DNA of 64,000 nucleotides. It comes from Hippophae tibetana. Its lineage: Eukaryota > Streptophyta > Magnoliopsida > Rosales > Elaeagnaceae. The notes under the pieces were generated by a model. It saw only the letters and a program-made list of their open reading frames with translations. It did not search any database and was not told the origin of the DNA. The position numbers and the translations under genes are program-made. The DNA lies in assembly GCA_037013495.1 (NCBI GenBank), contig CM072812.1:60048938-60112937 (forward strand), given 5' to 3'. Each line of letters begins with the position of its first letter. Position 1 is the first letter of the stretch. Shown here piece after piece: positions 49,006 to 62,300 of this stretch.

Positions 49006-50297
49006 CACAATAAAAAGAAAGAAATTTAAACCTTCATGTCTTGCGTTTTCTATCAATTTTGTTGTGGTTGTTAATATCTCTGGATTTCCTTTTATAGTTT
49101 TCTTTAAATTCTTCGTATCATTTTTTGTTCCTTTTTTTTTTTGCTTGTTAATCTATCTTTGTTTTTCAAAAAAAGAAGAGGGTTGTAGCATGTCAAATGT
49201 TTATAAAAAAATAAGCCATTAATTGGGGTTGCAACTTTAAAGTATTAAAATTTTAAATCCTCTGTTCACAAGACTATTATAATAAATCAAATGAAAGGTC
49301 GTTTCGATTTCTAAAAATGCAAGAAAGCATTAGTTCTATTCTCAACGTTTTGGACCCCAAATTCCATTGTTTACACAACTTACCGATGTCTTAAATTTTG
49401 GGCTAACCATATTACGTTTTGTTCGGTTAATGATCTATAGGGTTCTAATTAAGTCATCTTAGCCACTTTCTTCGCAATTCAATCGTTAATATTTCTTTGA
49501 TTTCCTAAGTTGTTCACTTAAAGGTTTAACGTAATTCAGAATGAGAGCCTTGGTTGTAGAAAATAGGTTATATGTCTTCATCTATTCATTTTGTAATTTT
49601 AGATTGAAAACAGTTATTATTTAATTGTTCTCTGCATTATTGAGTGACAAATCACAATAAAAAGAAAGAAATTTAAACCTTCATGTCTTGCGTTTTTTAT
49701 CAATTTTGTTGTCGTTGTTAATATCTCTGGATTTCCTTTTATAGTTTTCTTTAAATTCTTCGTATCATTTTTTGTTCCTTTTTTTTGCTTGTTCATCTAT
49801 CTTTGTTTTTCAAAAAAAGAAGAGTGTTGTAGCATGTCAAAGTTTATAAAAAAAAATAAGCCATTAATTGGGGTTGCAACTTTAAAGTATTAAAATTTTA
49901 AATCCTGTATTCACAAGACTATTATAATAAATCAAATGAAAGGTCGTTGCGATTGCTAAAAATGCAAGAAAGCATTAGTTCTGTTCTCAACGTTTTGGAA
50001 CCCAAATTACATTGTTTACACAACTTACCGATGTCTTAAATTTTGGTCTCACCATATTATGTTTTTTTCGGTTAATGTTCTATAGGGTTCTAATTAAGTC
50101 ATCTTTGCCACTTTCTTTGCAATTCAATCGTTAATATTTCTTTGATTTCCTAAGTTGTTCACTTAAAGGTTTCACGTAATTCAGAATGAGAGCCTTGGTT
50201 GTAGAAAATAGGTTATATGTCTTCGTCTATTCATTTTGTAATTTTAGATTGAAAACAGTTATTATTTAATTGTTTTCTGCATTATTGAGTGACAAAT
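49006..50297. repeat. U-V dimer, copy 1
   Basis: U at 49006 and V at 49653. It is 1292 bp long, the extra base being one A in the A run of V just before ataagcc (near 49850). Everything else I compared matches copies 2 and 3. Confidence 0.88.
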
Positions 50298-51588
50298 CAC
50301 AATAAAAAGAAAGAAATTTAAACCTTCATGTCTTGCGTTTTCTATCAATTTTGTTGTGGTTGTTAATATCTCTGGATTTCCTTTTATAGTTTTCTTTAAA
50401 TTCTTCGTATCATTTTTTGTTCCTTTTTTTTTTTGCTTGTTAATCTATCTTTGTTTTTCAAAAAAAGAAGAGGGTTGTAGCATGTCAAATGTTTATAAAA
50501 AAATAAGCCATTAATTGGGGTTGCAACTTTAAAGTATTAAAATTTTAAATCCTCTGTTCACAAGACTATTATAATAAATCAAATGAAAGGTCGTTTCGAT
50601 TTCTAAAAATGCAAGAAAGCATTAGTTCTATTCTCAACGTTTTGGACCCCAAATTCCATTGTTTACACAACTTACCGATGTCTTAAATTTTGGGCTAACC
50701 ATATTACGTTTTGTTCGGTTAATGATCTATAGGGTTCTAATTAAGTCATCTTAGCCACTTTCTTCGCAATTCAATCGTTAATATTTCTTTGATTTCCTAA
50801 GTTGTTCACTTAAAGGTTTAACGTAATTCAGAATGAGAGCCTTGGTTGTAGAAAATAGGTTATATGTCTTCATCTATTCATTTTGTAATTTTAGATTGAA
50901 AACAGTTATTATTTAATTGTTCTCTGCATTATTGAGTGACAAATCACAATAAAAAGAAAGAAATTTAAACCTTCATGTCTTGCGTTTTTTATCAATTTTG
51001 TTGTCGTTGTTAATATCTCTGGATTTCCTTTTATAGTTTTCTTTAAATTCTTCGTATCATTTTTTGTTCCTTTTTTTTGCTTGTTCATCTATCTTTGTTT
51101 TTCAAAAAAAGAAGAGTGTTGTAGCATGTCAAAGTTTATAAAAAAAATAAGCCATTAATTGGGGTTGCAACTTTAAAGTATTAAAATTTTAAATCCTGTA
51201 TTCACAAGACTATTATAATAAATCAAATGAAAGGTCGTTGCGATTGCTAAAAATGCAAGAAAGCATTAGTTCTGTTCTCAACGTTTTGGAACCCAAATTA
51301 CATTGTTTACACAACTTACCGATGTCTTAAATTTTGGTCTCACCATATTATGTTTTTTTCGGTTAATGTTCTATAGGGTTCTAATTAAGTCATCTTTGCC
51401 ACTTTCTTTGCAATTCAATCGTTAATATTTCTTTGATTTCCTAAGTTGTTCACTTAAAGGTTTCACGTAATTCAGAATGAGAGCCTTGGTTGTAGAAAAT
51501 AGGTTATATGTCTTCGTCTATTCATTTTGTAATTTTAGATTGAAAACAGTTATTATTTAATTGTTTTCTGCATTATTGAGTGACAAAT
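50298..51588. repeat. U-V dimer, copy 2
   Basis: U at 50298 and V at 50945; 1291 bp. It has the same 11-T run in U and 8-T run in V as the other two copies, so even the most length-variable site has not drifted. Confidence 0.88.
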
Positions 51589-52879
51589 CACAATAAAAAG
51601 AAAGAAATTTAAACCTTCATGTCTTGCGTTTTCTATCAATTTTGTTGTGGTTGTTAATATCTCTGGATTTCCTTTTATAGTTTTCTTTAAATTCTTCGTA
51701 TCATTTTTTGTTCCTTTTTTTTTTTGCTTGTTAATCTATCTTTGTTTTTCAAAAAAAGAAGAGGGTTGTAGCATGTCAAATGTTTATAAAAAAATAAGCC
51801 ATTAATTGGGGTTGCAACTTTAAAGTATTAAAATTTTAAATCCTCTGTTCACAAGACTATTATAATAAATCAAATGAAAGGTCGTTTCGATTTCTAAAAA
51901 TGCAAGAAAGCATTAGTTCTATTCTCAACGTTTTGGACCCCAAATTCCATTGTTTACACAACTTACCGATGTCTTAAATTTTGGGCTAACCATATTACGT
52001 TTTGTTCGGTTAATGATCTATAGGGTTCTAATTAAGTCATCTTAGCCACTTTCTTCGCAATTCAATCGTTAATATTTCTTTGATTTCCTAAGTTGTTCAC
52101 TTAAAGGTTTAACGTAATTCAGAATGAGAGCCTTGGTTGTAGAAAATAGGTTATATGTCTTCATCTATTCATTTTGTAATTTTAGATTGAAAACAGTTAT
52201 TATTTAATTGTTCTCTGCATTATTGAGTGACAAATCACAATAAAAAGAAAGAAATTTAAACCTTCATGTCTTGCGTTTTTTATCAATTTTGTTGTCGTTG
52301 TTAATATCTCTGGATTTCCTTTTATAGTTTTCTTTAAATTCTTCGTATCATTTTTTGTTCCTTTTTTTTGCTTGTTCATCTATCTTTGTTTTTCAAAAAA
52401 AGAAGAGTGTTGTAGCATGTCAAAGTTTATAAAAAAAATAAGCCATTAATTGGGGTTGCAACTTTAAAGTATTAAAATTTTAAATCCTGTATTCACAAGA
52501 CTATTATAATAAATCAAATGAAAGGTCGTTGCGATTGCTAAAAATGCAAGAAAGCATTAGTTCTGTTCTCAACGTTTTGGAACCCAAATTACATTGTTTA
52601 CACAACTTACCGATGTCTTAAATTTTGGTCTCACCATATTATGTTTTTTTCGGTTAATGTTCTATAGGGTTCTAATTAAGTCATCTTTGCCACTTTCTTT
52701 GCAATTCAATCGTTAATATTTCTTTGATTTCCTAAGTTGTTCACTTAAAGGTTTCACGTAATTCAGAATGAGAGCCTTGGTTGTAGAAAATAGGTTATAT
52801 GTCTTCGTCTATTCATTTTGTAATTTTAGATTGAAAACAGTTATTATTTAATTGTTTTCTGCATTATTGAGTGACAAAT
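51589..52879. repeat. U-V dimer, copy 3
   Basis: U at 51589 and V at 52236; 1291 bp. The following monomer (52880) changes to type Q inside its first part (cgttgttaat, ttaacctatc, gtagcttgtc), so the third copy ends at or close to the monomer joint. Confidence 0.88.
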
Positions 52880-53523
52880 CACAATAAAAAGAAAGAAATT
52901 TAAACCTTCATGTCTTGCGTTTTCTATCAATTTTGTTGTCGTTGTTAATATCTCTGGATTTCCTTTTATAGTTTTCTTTAAATTCTTCGTATCATTTTTT
53001 GTTCCTTTTTTTTTGCTTGTTAACCTATCTTTGTTTTTCAAAAAAAGAAGAGGGTTGTAGCTTGTCAAAGTTTATAAAAAAATAAGCCATTAATTGGGGT
53101 TGCAACTTTAAAGTATTAAAATTTTAAATCCTGTATTGACAAGACTATTATAATAAATCAAATGAAAGGTCGTTTCGATTTCTAAAAATGCAAGAAAGCA
53201 TTAGTTCTGTTCTCAACGTTTTGGACCCCAAATTCCATTGTTTACACAACTTACCGATGTCTTAAATTTTGGTCTCACCATATTACGTTTTGTTCGGTTC
53301 ATGTTCTATAGGGTTCTAATTAAGTCATCCTAGCCACTTTATTCGCAATTCAATCGTTAATATTTATTTGAGTTCCTAAGTTGTTCACTTAAAGGTTTCA
53401 CGTAATTCAGAATGAGAGCCTTGGTTGTAGAAAATAGGTTATATGTCTTCATCTATTCATTTTGTAATTTTAGATTTAAAATATTTATTATTTAATTGTT
53501 TTCTGCATTATTGAGTGACAAAT
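52880..53523. repeat. Q monomer after the dimer block
   Basis: It has gtcgttgttaat, ttaacctatc, gtagcttgtc, tgtattgac, gtcgtttcgatttct, ggtctcacc, ttcatgttc and the Q tail. The same gtagcttgtc occurs in the Q at 56103. A Q follows V in all three places where a V run ends (52880, 56103, 60617), so V-Q is a fixed order. Confidence 0.82.
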
Positions 53524-54813
53524 CACAATAAAAAGAAAGAAATTTAAACCTTCATGCCTTGCGTTTTCTATCAATTTTGTTGTCGTTGTTTTAATCTCTG
53601 GATTTCCTTTTATAGTTTTCTTTAAATTCTTCGTATCATTTTTTGTTCCTTTTTTTTTGCTTGTTAATCTATCTTTGTTTTTCAAAAAAAGAAGAGGGTT
53701 GTAGCATGTCAAAGTTTATAAAAAAATAAGCCATTAATTGGGGTTGCAACTTTAAAGTATTAAAATTTAAAATCTTGTATTCACAAGACTATTATAATAA
53801 ATCAAATGAAAGGCCGTTTCGATTGCTAAAAATGCAAGAAAGCATTAGTTCTGTTCTCAACGTTTTGGAACCCAAATTACATTGTTTACACAACTTACCG
53901 ATGTCTTAAATTTAGGTCTCACCATATTACGTTTTGTTCGGTTCATGTTCTATAGGGTTCTAATTAAATCATCTTTGCCACTTTCTTCGCAATTCAATCG
54001 TTAATATTTCTTTGATTTCCTAAGTTGTTCACTTAAAGGTTTCACGTAATTCAGAATGAGAGCCTTGGTTGTAGAAAATAGGTTATATGTCTTCATCTAT
54101 TCATTTTGTAATTTTAGATTGAAAACAGTTATTATTTAATTGTTTTCTGCATTATTGAGTGACAAATCACAATAAAAAGAAAGAAATTTAAACCTTCATG
54201 TCTTGCGTTTTCTATCAATTTAGTTGTGGTTGTTAATATCTCTGGATTTCCTTTTATAGTTTTCTTTAAATTCTTCGTATCATTGTTTGTTCCTTTTTTT
54301 TTGCTTGTTAATCTATCTTTGTTTTTCAAAAAAAAGAAGAGGGTTGTAGCATGTCAAATGTTTATAAAAAAATAAGCCATTAATTGGGGTTGCAACTTTA
54401 AAGTATTAAAATTTTAAATCCTGTGTTCACAAGACTATTATAATAAATCAAATGAAAGGTCGTTTCGATTTCTAAAAATGCAAGAAAGCATTACTTCTGT
54501 TCTCAACGTTTTGGACCCCAAATTCCATTGTTTACACAACTTACCGATGTCTTAAATTTTGGGCTAACCATATTACGTTTTGTTCGGTTAATGATCTATA
54601 GGGTTATAAATAAGTCATCTTAGCCACTTTCTTCGCAATTCAATCGTTAATATTTCTTTGAGTTCCTAAGTTGTTCACTTAGAGGTTACATATAATTTAG
54701 AATGAGGGCCTTGGTTGCAGAAAATAGGTTATATGTCTTCATCTATTCATTTTGTAATTTTAGATTGAAAACAGTTATTATTTAATTATTTTCTGCATTA
54801 TTGAGTGACAAAT
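53524..54813. repeat. P-R monomer pair, second copy
   Basis: P has catgcc, aaatcttg, ggccgtttcgattgct and tttaggtctc. R has cattgtttgttcc, an 8-A run in tcaaaaaaaagaag, and gggttataaataag. A second change, cacttagagg, is shared with R at 58037 but not with those at 46428 or 63193. Confidence 0.8.
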
Positions 54814-57800
54814 CACAATAAAAAGAAAGAAATTTAAACCTTCATGCCTTGCGTTTTCTATCAATTTTGTTGTCGTTGTTTTAATCTCTGGATTTCCTTT
54901 TATAGTTTTCTTTAAATTCTTCGTATCATTTTTTGTTCCTTTTTTTTTGCTTGTTAATCTATCTTTGTTTTTCAAAAAAAGAAGAGGGTTGTAGCATGTC
55001 AAATGTTATAAAAAAATAAGCCATTAATTGGGGTTGCAACTTTAAAGTATTAAAATTTTAAATCCTCAGTTCACAAGACTATTATAATAAATCAAATGAA
55101 AGGTCGTTTCGATTTCTAAAAATGCAAGAAAGCATTAGTTCTGTTCTCAACGTTTTGGACCCCAAATTCCATTGTTTACACAACTTACCGATGTCTTAAA
55201 TTTTGGGCTAACCATATTACGTTTTGTTCGGTTAATGATCTATAGGGTTCTAATTAAGGCATCTTAGCCACTTTCTTCGCAATTCAATCGTTAATATTTC
55301 TTTGATTTCCTAAGTTGTTCACTTAAAGGTTTAACGTAATTCAGAATGAGAGCCTTGGTTGTAGAAAATAGGTTATATGTCTTCATCTATTCATTTTGTA
55401 ATTTTAGATTGAAAACAGTTATTATTTAATTGTTCTCTGCATTATTGAGTGACAAATCACAATAAAAAGAAAGAAATTTAAACCTTCATGTCTTGCGTTT
55501 TTTATCAATTTTGTTGTCGTTGTTAATATCTCTGGATTTCCTTTTATAGTTTTCTTTAAATTCTTCGTATCATTTTTTGTTCCTTTTTTTTTGCTTGTTC
55601 ATCTATCTTTGTTTTTCAAAAAAAGAAGAGTGTTGTAGCATGTCAAAGTTTATAAAAAAAATAAGCCATTAATTGGGGTTGCAACTTTAAAGTATTAAAA
55701 TTTTAAATCCTGTATTCACAAGACTATTATAATAAATCAAATGAAAGGTCGTTGCGATTGCTAAAAATGCAAGAAAGCATTAGTTCTGTTCTCAACGTTT
55801 TGGAACCCAAATTACATTGTTTACACAACTTACCGATGTCTTAAATTTTGGTCTCACCATATTACGTTTTTTTCGGTTCATGTTCTATAGGGTTCTAATT
55901 AAGTCATCTTTGCCACTTTCTTTGCAATTCAATCGTTAATATTTCTTTGATTTCCTAAGTTGTTCACTTAAAGGTTTCACGTAATTCAGAATGAGAGCCT
56001 TGGTTGTAGAAAATAGGTTATATGTCTTCGTCTATTCATTTTGTAATTTTAGATTGAAAACAGTTATTATTTAATTGTTTTCTGCATTATTGAGTGACAA
56101 ATCACAATAAAAAGAAAGAAATTTAAACCTTCATGTCTTGCGTTTTCTATCAATTTTGTTGTCGTTGTTAATATCTCTGGATTTCCTTTTATAGTTTTCT
56201 TTAAATTCTTCGTATCATTTTTTGTTCCTTTTTTTTTGCTTGTTAATCTATCTTTGTTTTTCAAAAAAAGAAGAGGGTTGTAGCTTGTCAAAGTTTATAA
56301 AAAAATAAGCCATTAATTGGGGTTGCAACTTTAAAGTATTAAAATTTTAAATCCTGTATTGACAAGACTATTATAATAAATCAAATGAAAGGTCGTTTCG
56401 ATTTCTAAAAATGCAAGAAAGCATTAGTTCTGTTCTCAACGTTTTGGACCCCAAATTCCATTGTTTACACAACTTACCGATGTCTTAAATTTTGGTCTCA
56501 CCATATTACGTTTTGTTCGGTTCATGTTCTATAGGGTTCTAATTAAGTCATCCTAGCCACTTTATTCGCAATTCAATCGTTAATATTTATTTGAGTTCCT
56601 AAGTTGTTCACTTAAAGGTTTCACGTAATTCAGAATGAGAGCCTTGGTTGTAGAAAATAGGTTATATGTCTTCATCTATTCATTTTGTAATTTTAGATTT
56701 AAAATATTTATTATTTAATTGTTTTCTGCATTATTGAGTGACAAATCACAATAAAAAGAAAGAAATTTAAACCTTCATGCCTTGCGTTTTCTATCAATTT
56801 TGTTGTCGTTGTTTTAATCTCTGGATTTCCTTTTATAGTTTTCTTTAAATTCTTCGTATCATTTTTTGTTCCTTTTTTTTTGCTTGTTAATCTATCTTTG
56901 TTTTTCAAAAAAAGAAGAGGGTTGTAGCATGTCAATGTTTATAAAAAAAATAAGCCATTAATTGGGGTTGCAACTTTAAAGTATTAAAATTTTAAATCCT
57001 GTATTGACAAGACTATTATAATAAATCAAATGAAAGGTCGTTTCGATTTCTAAAAATGCAAGAAAGCATTAGTTCTGTTCTCAACGTTTTGGACCCCAAA
57101 TTCCATTGTTTACACAACTTACCGATGTCTTAAATTTTGGTCTCACCATATTACGTTTTGTTCGGTTCATGTTCTATAGGGTTCTAATTAAGTCATCCTA
57201 GCCACTTTATTCGTAATTCAATCGTTAATATTTATTTGAGTTCCTAAGTTGTTCACTTAAAGTTTTCACGTAATTCAGAATGAGAGCCTTGGTTGTAGAA
57301 AATAGGTTATATGTCTTCATCTATTCATTTTGTAATTTTAGATTTAAAATATTTATTATTTAATTGTTTTCTGCATTATTGAGTGACAAATCACAATAAA
57401 AAGAAAGAAATTTAAACCTTCATGCCTTGCGTTTTCTATCAATTTTGTTGTCGTTGTTTTAATCTCTGGATTTCCTTTTATAGTTTTCTTTAAATTCTTC
57501 GTATCATTTTTTGTTCCTTTTTTTTTGCTTGTTAATCTATCTTTGTTTTTCAAAAAAAGAAGAGGGTTGTAGCATGTCAAATGTTTATAAAAAAATAAGC
57601 CATTAATTGGGGTTGCAACTTTAAAGTATTAAAATTTTAAATCCTGTGTTCACAAGACTATTATAATAAATCAAATGAAAGGCCGTTTCGATTGCTAAAA
57701 ATGCAAGAAAGCATTAGTTCTGTTCTCAACGTTTTGGAACCCAAATTACATTGTTTACACAACTTACCGATGTCTTAAATTTAGGTCTCACCATATTACG

Positions 57801-58682
57801 TTTTGTTCGGTTCATGTTCTATAGGGTTCTAATTAAATCATCTTTGCCACTTTCTTCGCAATTCAATTGTTAATATTTCTTTGATTTCCTAAGTTGTTCA
57901 CTTAAAGGTTTCACGTAATTCAGAATGAGAGCCTTGGTTGTAGAAAATAGGTTATATGTCTTCATCTATTCATTTTGTAATTTTAGATTGAAAACAGTTA
58001 TTATTTAATTGTTTTCTGCATTATTGAGTGACAAATCACAATAAAAAGAAAGAAATTTAAACCTTCATGTCTTGCGTTTTCTATCAATTTAGTTGTGGTT
58101 GTTAATATCTCTGGATTTCCTTTTATAGTTTTCTTTAAATTCTTCGTATCATTGTTTGTTCCTTTTTTTTTGCTTGTTAATCTATCTTTGTTTTTCAAAA
58201 AAAAGAAGAGGGTTGTAGCATGTCAAATGTTTATAAAAAAATAAGCCATTAATTGGGGTTGCAACTTTAAAGTATTAAAATTTTAAATCCTGTGTTCACA
58301 AGACTATTATAATAAATCAAATGAAAGGTCGTTTCGATTTCTAAAAATGCAAGAAAGCATTACTTCTGTTCTCAACGTTTTGGACCCCAAATTCCATTGT
58401 TTACACAACTTACCGATGTCTTAAATTTTGGGCTAACCATATTACGTTTTGTTCGGTTAATGATCTATAGGGTTATAATTAAGTCATCTTAGCCACTTTC
58501 TTCGCAATTCAATCGTTAATATTTCTTTGAGTTCCTAAGTTGTTCACTTAGAGGTTACATATAATTTAGAATGAGGGCCTTGGTTGCAGAAAATAGGTTA
58601 TATGTCTTCATCTATTCATTTTGTAATTTTAGATTGAAAACAGTTATTATTTAATTATTTTCTGCATTATTGAGTGACAAAT
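54814..58682. repeat. U'-V-Q-Q-P-R run, copy 1
   Basis: Monomers start at 54814, 55458, 56103, 56747, 57392 and 58037. U' has catgcc, cctcagttc, ttaaggcatc, ggtttaacg and ttgttctctgc. V has gttttttatc, gttcatctat and a 9-T run. The second Q (56747) has tcaatgtttat, ttcgtaattc and aaagttttcac. P has caaatg and tgtgttc. R has the cattgtttg marker and cacttagagg. U'-V here is a relative of the U-V dimer at 49006 with its first part replaced. Confidence 0.8.
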
Positions 58683-59326
58683 CACAATAAAAAGAAAGAA
58701 ATTTAAACCTTCATGTCTTGCGTTTGCTATCAATTTTGTTGTCGTTGTTTTAATCTCTGGATTTCCTTTTATAGTTTTCTTTAAATTCTTCGTATCATTT
58801 TTTGTTCCTTTTTTTTTGCTTGTTAATCTATCTTTGTTTTTCAAAAAAAGAAGAGGGTTGTAGCATGTCAATGTTTATAAAAAAATAAGCCATTAATTGG
58901 GGTTGCAACTTTAAAGTATTAAAATTTTAAATCCTGTATTGACAAGACTATTATAATAAATCAAATGAAAGGTCGTTTCGATTTCTAAAAATGCAAGAAA
59001 GCATTAGTTCTGTTCTCAACGTTTTGGACCCCAAATTCCATTGTTTACACAACTTACCGATGTCTTAAATTTTGGTCTCACCATATTACGTTTTGTTCGG
59101 TTCATGTTCTATAGGGTTCTAATTAAGTCATCCTAGCCACTTTATTCGCAATTCAATCGTTAATATTTATTTGAGTTCCTAAGTTGTTCACTTAAAGGTT
59201 TCACGTAATTCAGAATGAAAGCCTTGGTTGTAGAAAATAGGTTATATGTCTTCATCTATTCATTTTGTAATTTTAGATTTAAAATATTTATTATTTAATT
59301 GTTTTCTGCATTATTGAGTGACAAAT
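58683..59326. repeat. Q monomer between the two runs
   Basis: It has cgtttgctatc, cgttgttttaatctc, tcaatgtttat, tgtattgac and the Q tail with gaatgaaagcc. It resembles 56747 and 61904 through tcaatgtttat. After the second run the window continues at 63839 with a monomer whose visible part lacks cgtttgc. Confidence 0.78.
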
Positions 59327-62300
59327 CACAATAAAAAGAAAGAAATTTAAACCTTCATGCCTTGCGTTTTCTATCAATTTTGTTGTCGTTGTTTTAATCT
59401 CTGGATTTCCTTTTATAGTTTTCTTTAAATTCTTCGTATCATTTTTTGTTCCTTTTTTTTTGCTTGTTAATCTATCTTTGTTTTTCAAAAAAAGAAGAGG
59501 GTTGTAGCATGTCAAATGTTTATAAAAAAATAAGCCATTAATTGGGGTTGCAACTTTAAAGTATTAAAATTTTAAATCCTCAGTTCACAAGACTATTATA
59601 ATAAATCAAATGAAAGGTCGTTTTGATTTCTAAAAATGCAAGAAAGCATTAGTTCTGTTCTCAACGTTTTGGACCCCAAATTCCATTGTTTACACAACTT
59701 ACCGATGTCTTAAATTTTGGGCTAACCATATTACGTTTTGTTCGGTTAATGATCTATAGGGTTCTAATTAAGGCATCTTAGCCACTTTCTTCGCAATTCA
59801 ATCGTTAATATTTCTTTGATTTCCTAAGTTGTTCACTTAAAGGTTTCACGTAATTCAGAATGAGAGCCTTGGTTGTAGAAAATAGGTTATATGTCTTCAT
59901 CTATTCATTTTGTAATTTTAGATTGAAAACAGTTATTATTTAATTGTTCTCTGCATTATTGAGTGACAAATCACAATAAAAAGAAAGAAATTTAAACCTT
60001 CATGTCTTGCGTTTTTTATCAATTTTGTTGTCGTTGTTAATATCTCTGGATTTCCTTTTATAGTTTTCTTTAAATTCTTCGTATCATTTTTTGTTCCTTT
60101 TTTTTGCTTGTTCATCTATCTTTGTTTTTCAAAAAAAGAAGAGTGTTGTAGCATGTCAAAGTTTATAAAAAAAAATAAGCCATTAATTGGGGTTGCAACT
60201 TTAAAGTATTAAAATTTTAAATCCTGTATTCACAAGACTATTATAATAAATCAAATGAAAGGTCGTTGCGATTGCTAAAAATGCAAGAAAGCATTAGTTC
60301 TGTTCTCAACGTTTTGGAACCCAAATTACATTGTTTACACAACTTACCGATGTCTTAAATTTTGGTCTCACCATATTACGTTTTGTTCGGTTAATGTTCT
60401 ATAGGGTTCTAATTAAGTCATCTTTGCCACTTTCTTTGCAATTCAATCGTTAATATTTCTTTGATTTCCTAAGTTGTTCACTTAAAGGTTTCACGTAATT
60501 CAGAATGAGAGCCTTGGTTGTAGAAAATAGGTTATATGTCTTCATCTATTCATTTTGTAATTTTAGATTGAAAACAGTTATTATTTAATTGTTTTCTGCA
60601 TTATTGAGTGACAAATAACAATAAAAAGAAAGAAATTTAAACCTTCATGTCTTGCGTTTTCTATCAATTTTGTTGTCGTTGTTAATATCTCTGGATTTCC
60701 TTTTATAGTTTTCTTTAAATTCTTCGTATCATTTTTTGTTCCTTTTTTTTTGCTTGTTAATCTATCTTTGTTTTTCAAAAAAAGAAGAGGGTTGTAGCAT
60801 GTCAAAGTTTATAAAAAATAAGCCATTAATTGGGGTTGCAACTTTAAAGTATTAAAATTTTAAATCCTGTATTGACAAGACTATTATAATAAATCAAATG
60901 AAAGGTCGTTTCGATTTCTAAAAATGCAAGAAAGCATTAGTTCTGTTCTCAACGTTTTGGACCCCAAATTCCATTGTTTACACAACTTACCGATGTCTTA
61001 AATTTTGGTCTCACCATATTACGTTTTGTTCGGTTCATGTTCTATAGGGTTCTAATTAAGTCATCCTAGCCACTTTATTCGCAATTCAATCGTTAATATT
61101 TATTTGAGTTCCTAAGTTGTTCACTTAAAGGTTTCACGTAATTCAGAATCAGAGCCTTGGTTGTAGAAAATAGGTTATATGTCTTCATCTATTCATTTTG
61201 TAATTTTAGATTTAAAATATTTATTATTTAATTGTTTTCTGCATTATTGAGTGACAAATCACAATAAAAAGAAAGAAATTTAAACCTTCATGCCTTGCGT
61301 TTTCTATCAATTTTGTTGTCGTTGTTTTAATCTCTGGATTTCCTTTTATAGTTTTCTTTAAATTCTTCGTATCATTTTTTGTTCCTTTTCTTTGCTTGGT
61401 ACTCTATCTTTGTTTTTCAAAAAAAGAAGAGGGTTGTAGCATGTCAAAGTTTATAAAAAAAATAAGCCATTAATTGGGGTTGCAACTTTAAAGTATTAAA
61501 ATTTTAAATCCTGTATTCACAAGACTATTATAATAAATAAAATGAAAGGTCGTTTCGATTTCTAAAAATGCAAGAAAGCATTAGTTCTGTTCTCAACGTT
61601 TTGGACCCCAAATTCCATTGTTTACACAACTTACCGATGTCTTAAATTTTGGTCTCACCATATTACGTTTTGTTCGGTTCATGTTCTATAGGGTTCTAAT
61701 TAAGTCATCCTAGCCACTTTATTCGCAATTCAATCGTTAATATTTATTTGAGTTCCTAAGTTGTTCACTTAAAGGTTTCACGTAATTCAGAATGAGAGCC
61801 TTGGTTGTAGAAAATAGGTTATATGTCTTCATCTATTCATTTTGTAATTTTAGATTTAAAATATTTATTATTTAATTGTTTTCTGCATTATTGAGTGACA
61901 AATCACAATAAAAAGAAAGAAATTTAAACCTTCATGCCTTGCGTTTTCTATCAATTTTGTTGTCGTTGTTTTAATCTCTGGATTTCCTTTTATAGTTTTC
62001 TTTAAATTCTTCGTATCATTTTTTGTTCCTTTTTTTTTGCTTGTTAATCTATCTTTGTTTTTCAAAAAAAGAAGAGGGTTGTAGCATGTCAATGTTTATT
62101 AAAAAATAAGCCATTAATTGGGGTTGCAACTTTAAAGTATTAAAATTTTAAATCCTGTATTGACAAGACTATTATAATAAATCAAATGAAAGGTCGTTTC
62201 GATTTCTAAAAATGCAAGAAAGCATTAGTTCTGTTCTCAACGTTTTGGACCCCAAATTCCATTGTTTACACAACTTACCGATGTCTTAAATTTTGGTCTC

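Larger units (their letters stand above)
49006..52879. repeat. Near-identical dimer (U-V, ~1291 bp) in three tandem copies
   Basis: Dimers start at 49006, 50298 and 51589, with lengths 1292, 1291 and 1291 bp. U monomers all carry an 11-T run, cctctgttc, agttctattctc, ggtttaacg and ttgttctctgc. V monomers all carry gttttttatc, gttcatctat, ggtcgttgcgattgct, tattatgttttt and tttctttgcaa. By eye the only difference I found is one extra A in an A run of the first copy (9 A near 49850 against 8). This is the least diverged part of the window, so either the youngest amplification or a collapsed or over-expanded assembly region. Confidence 0.9.
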
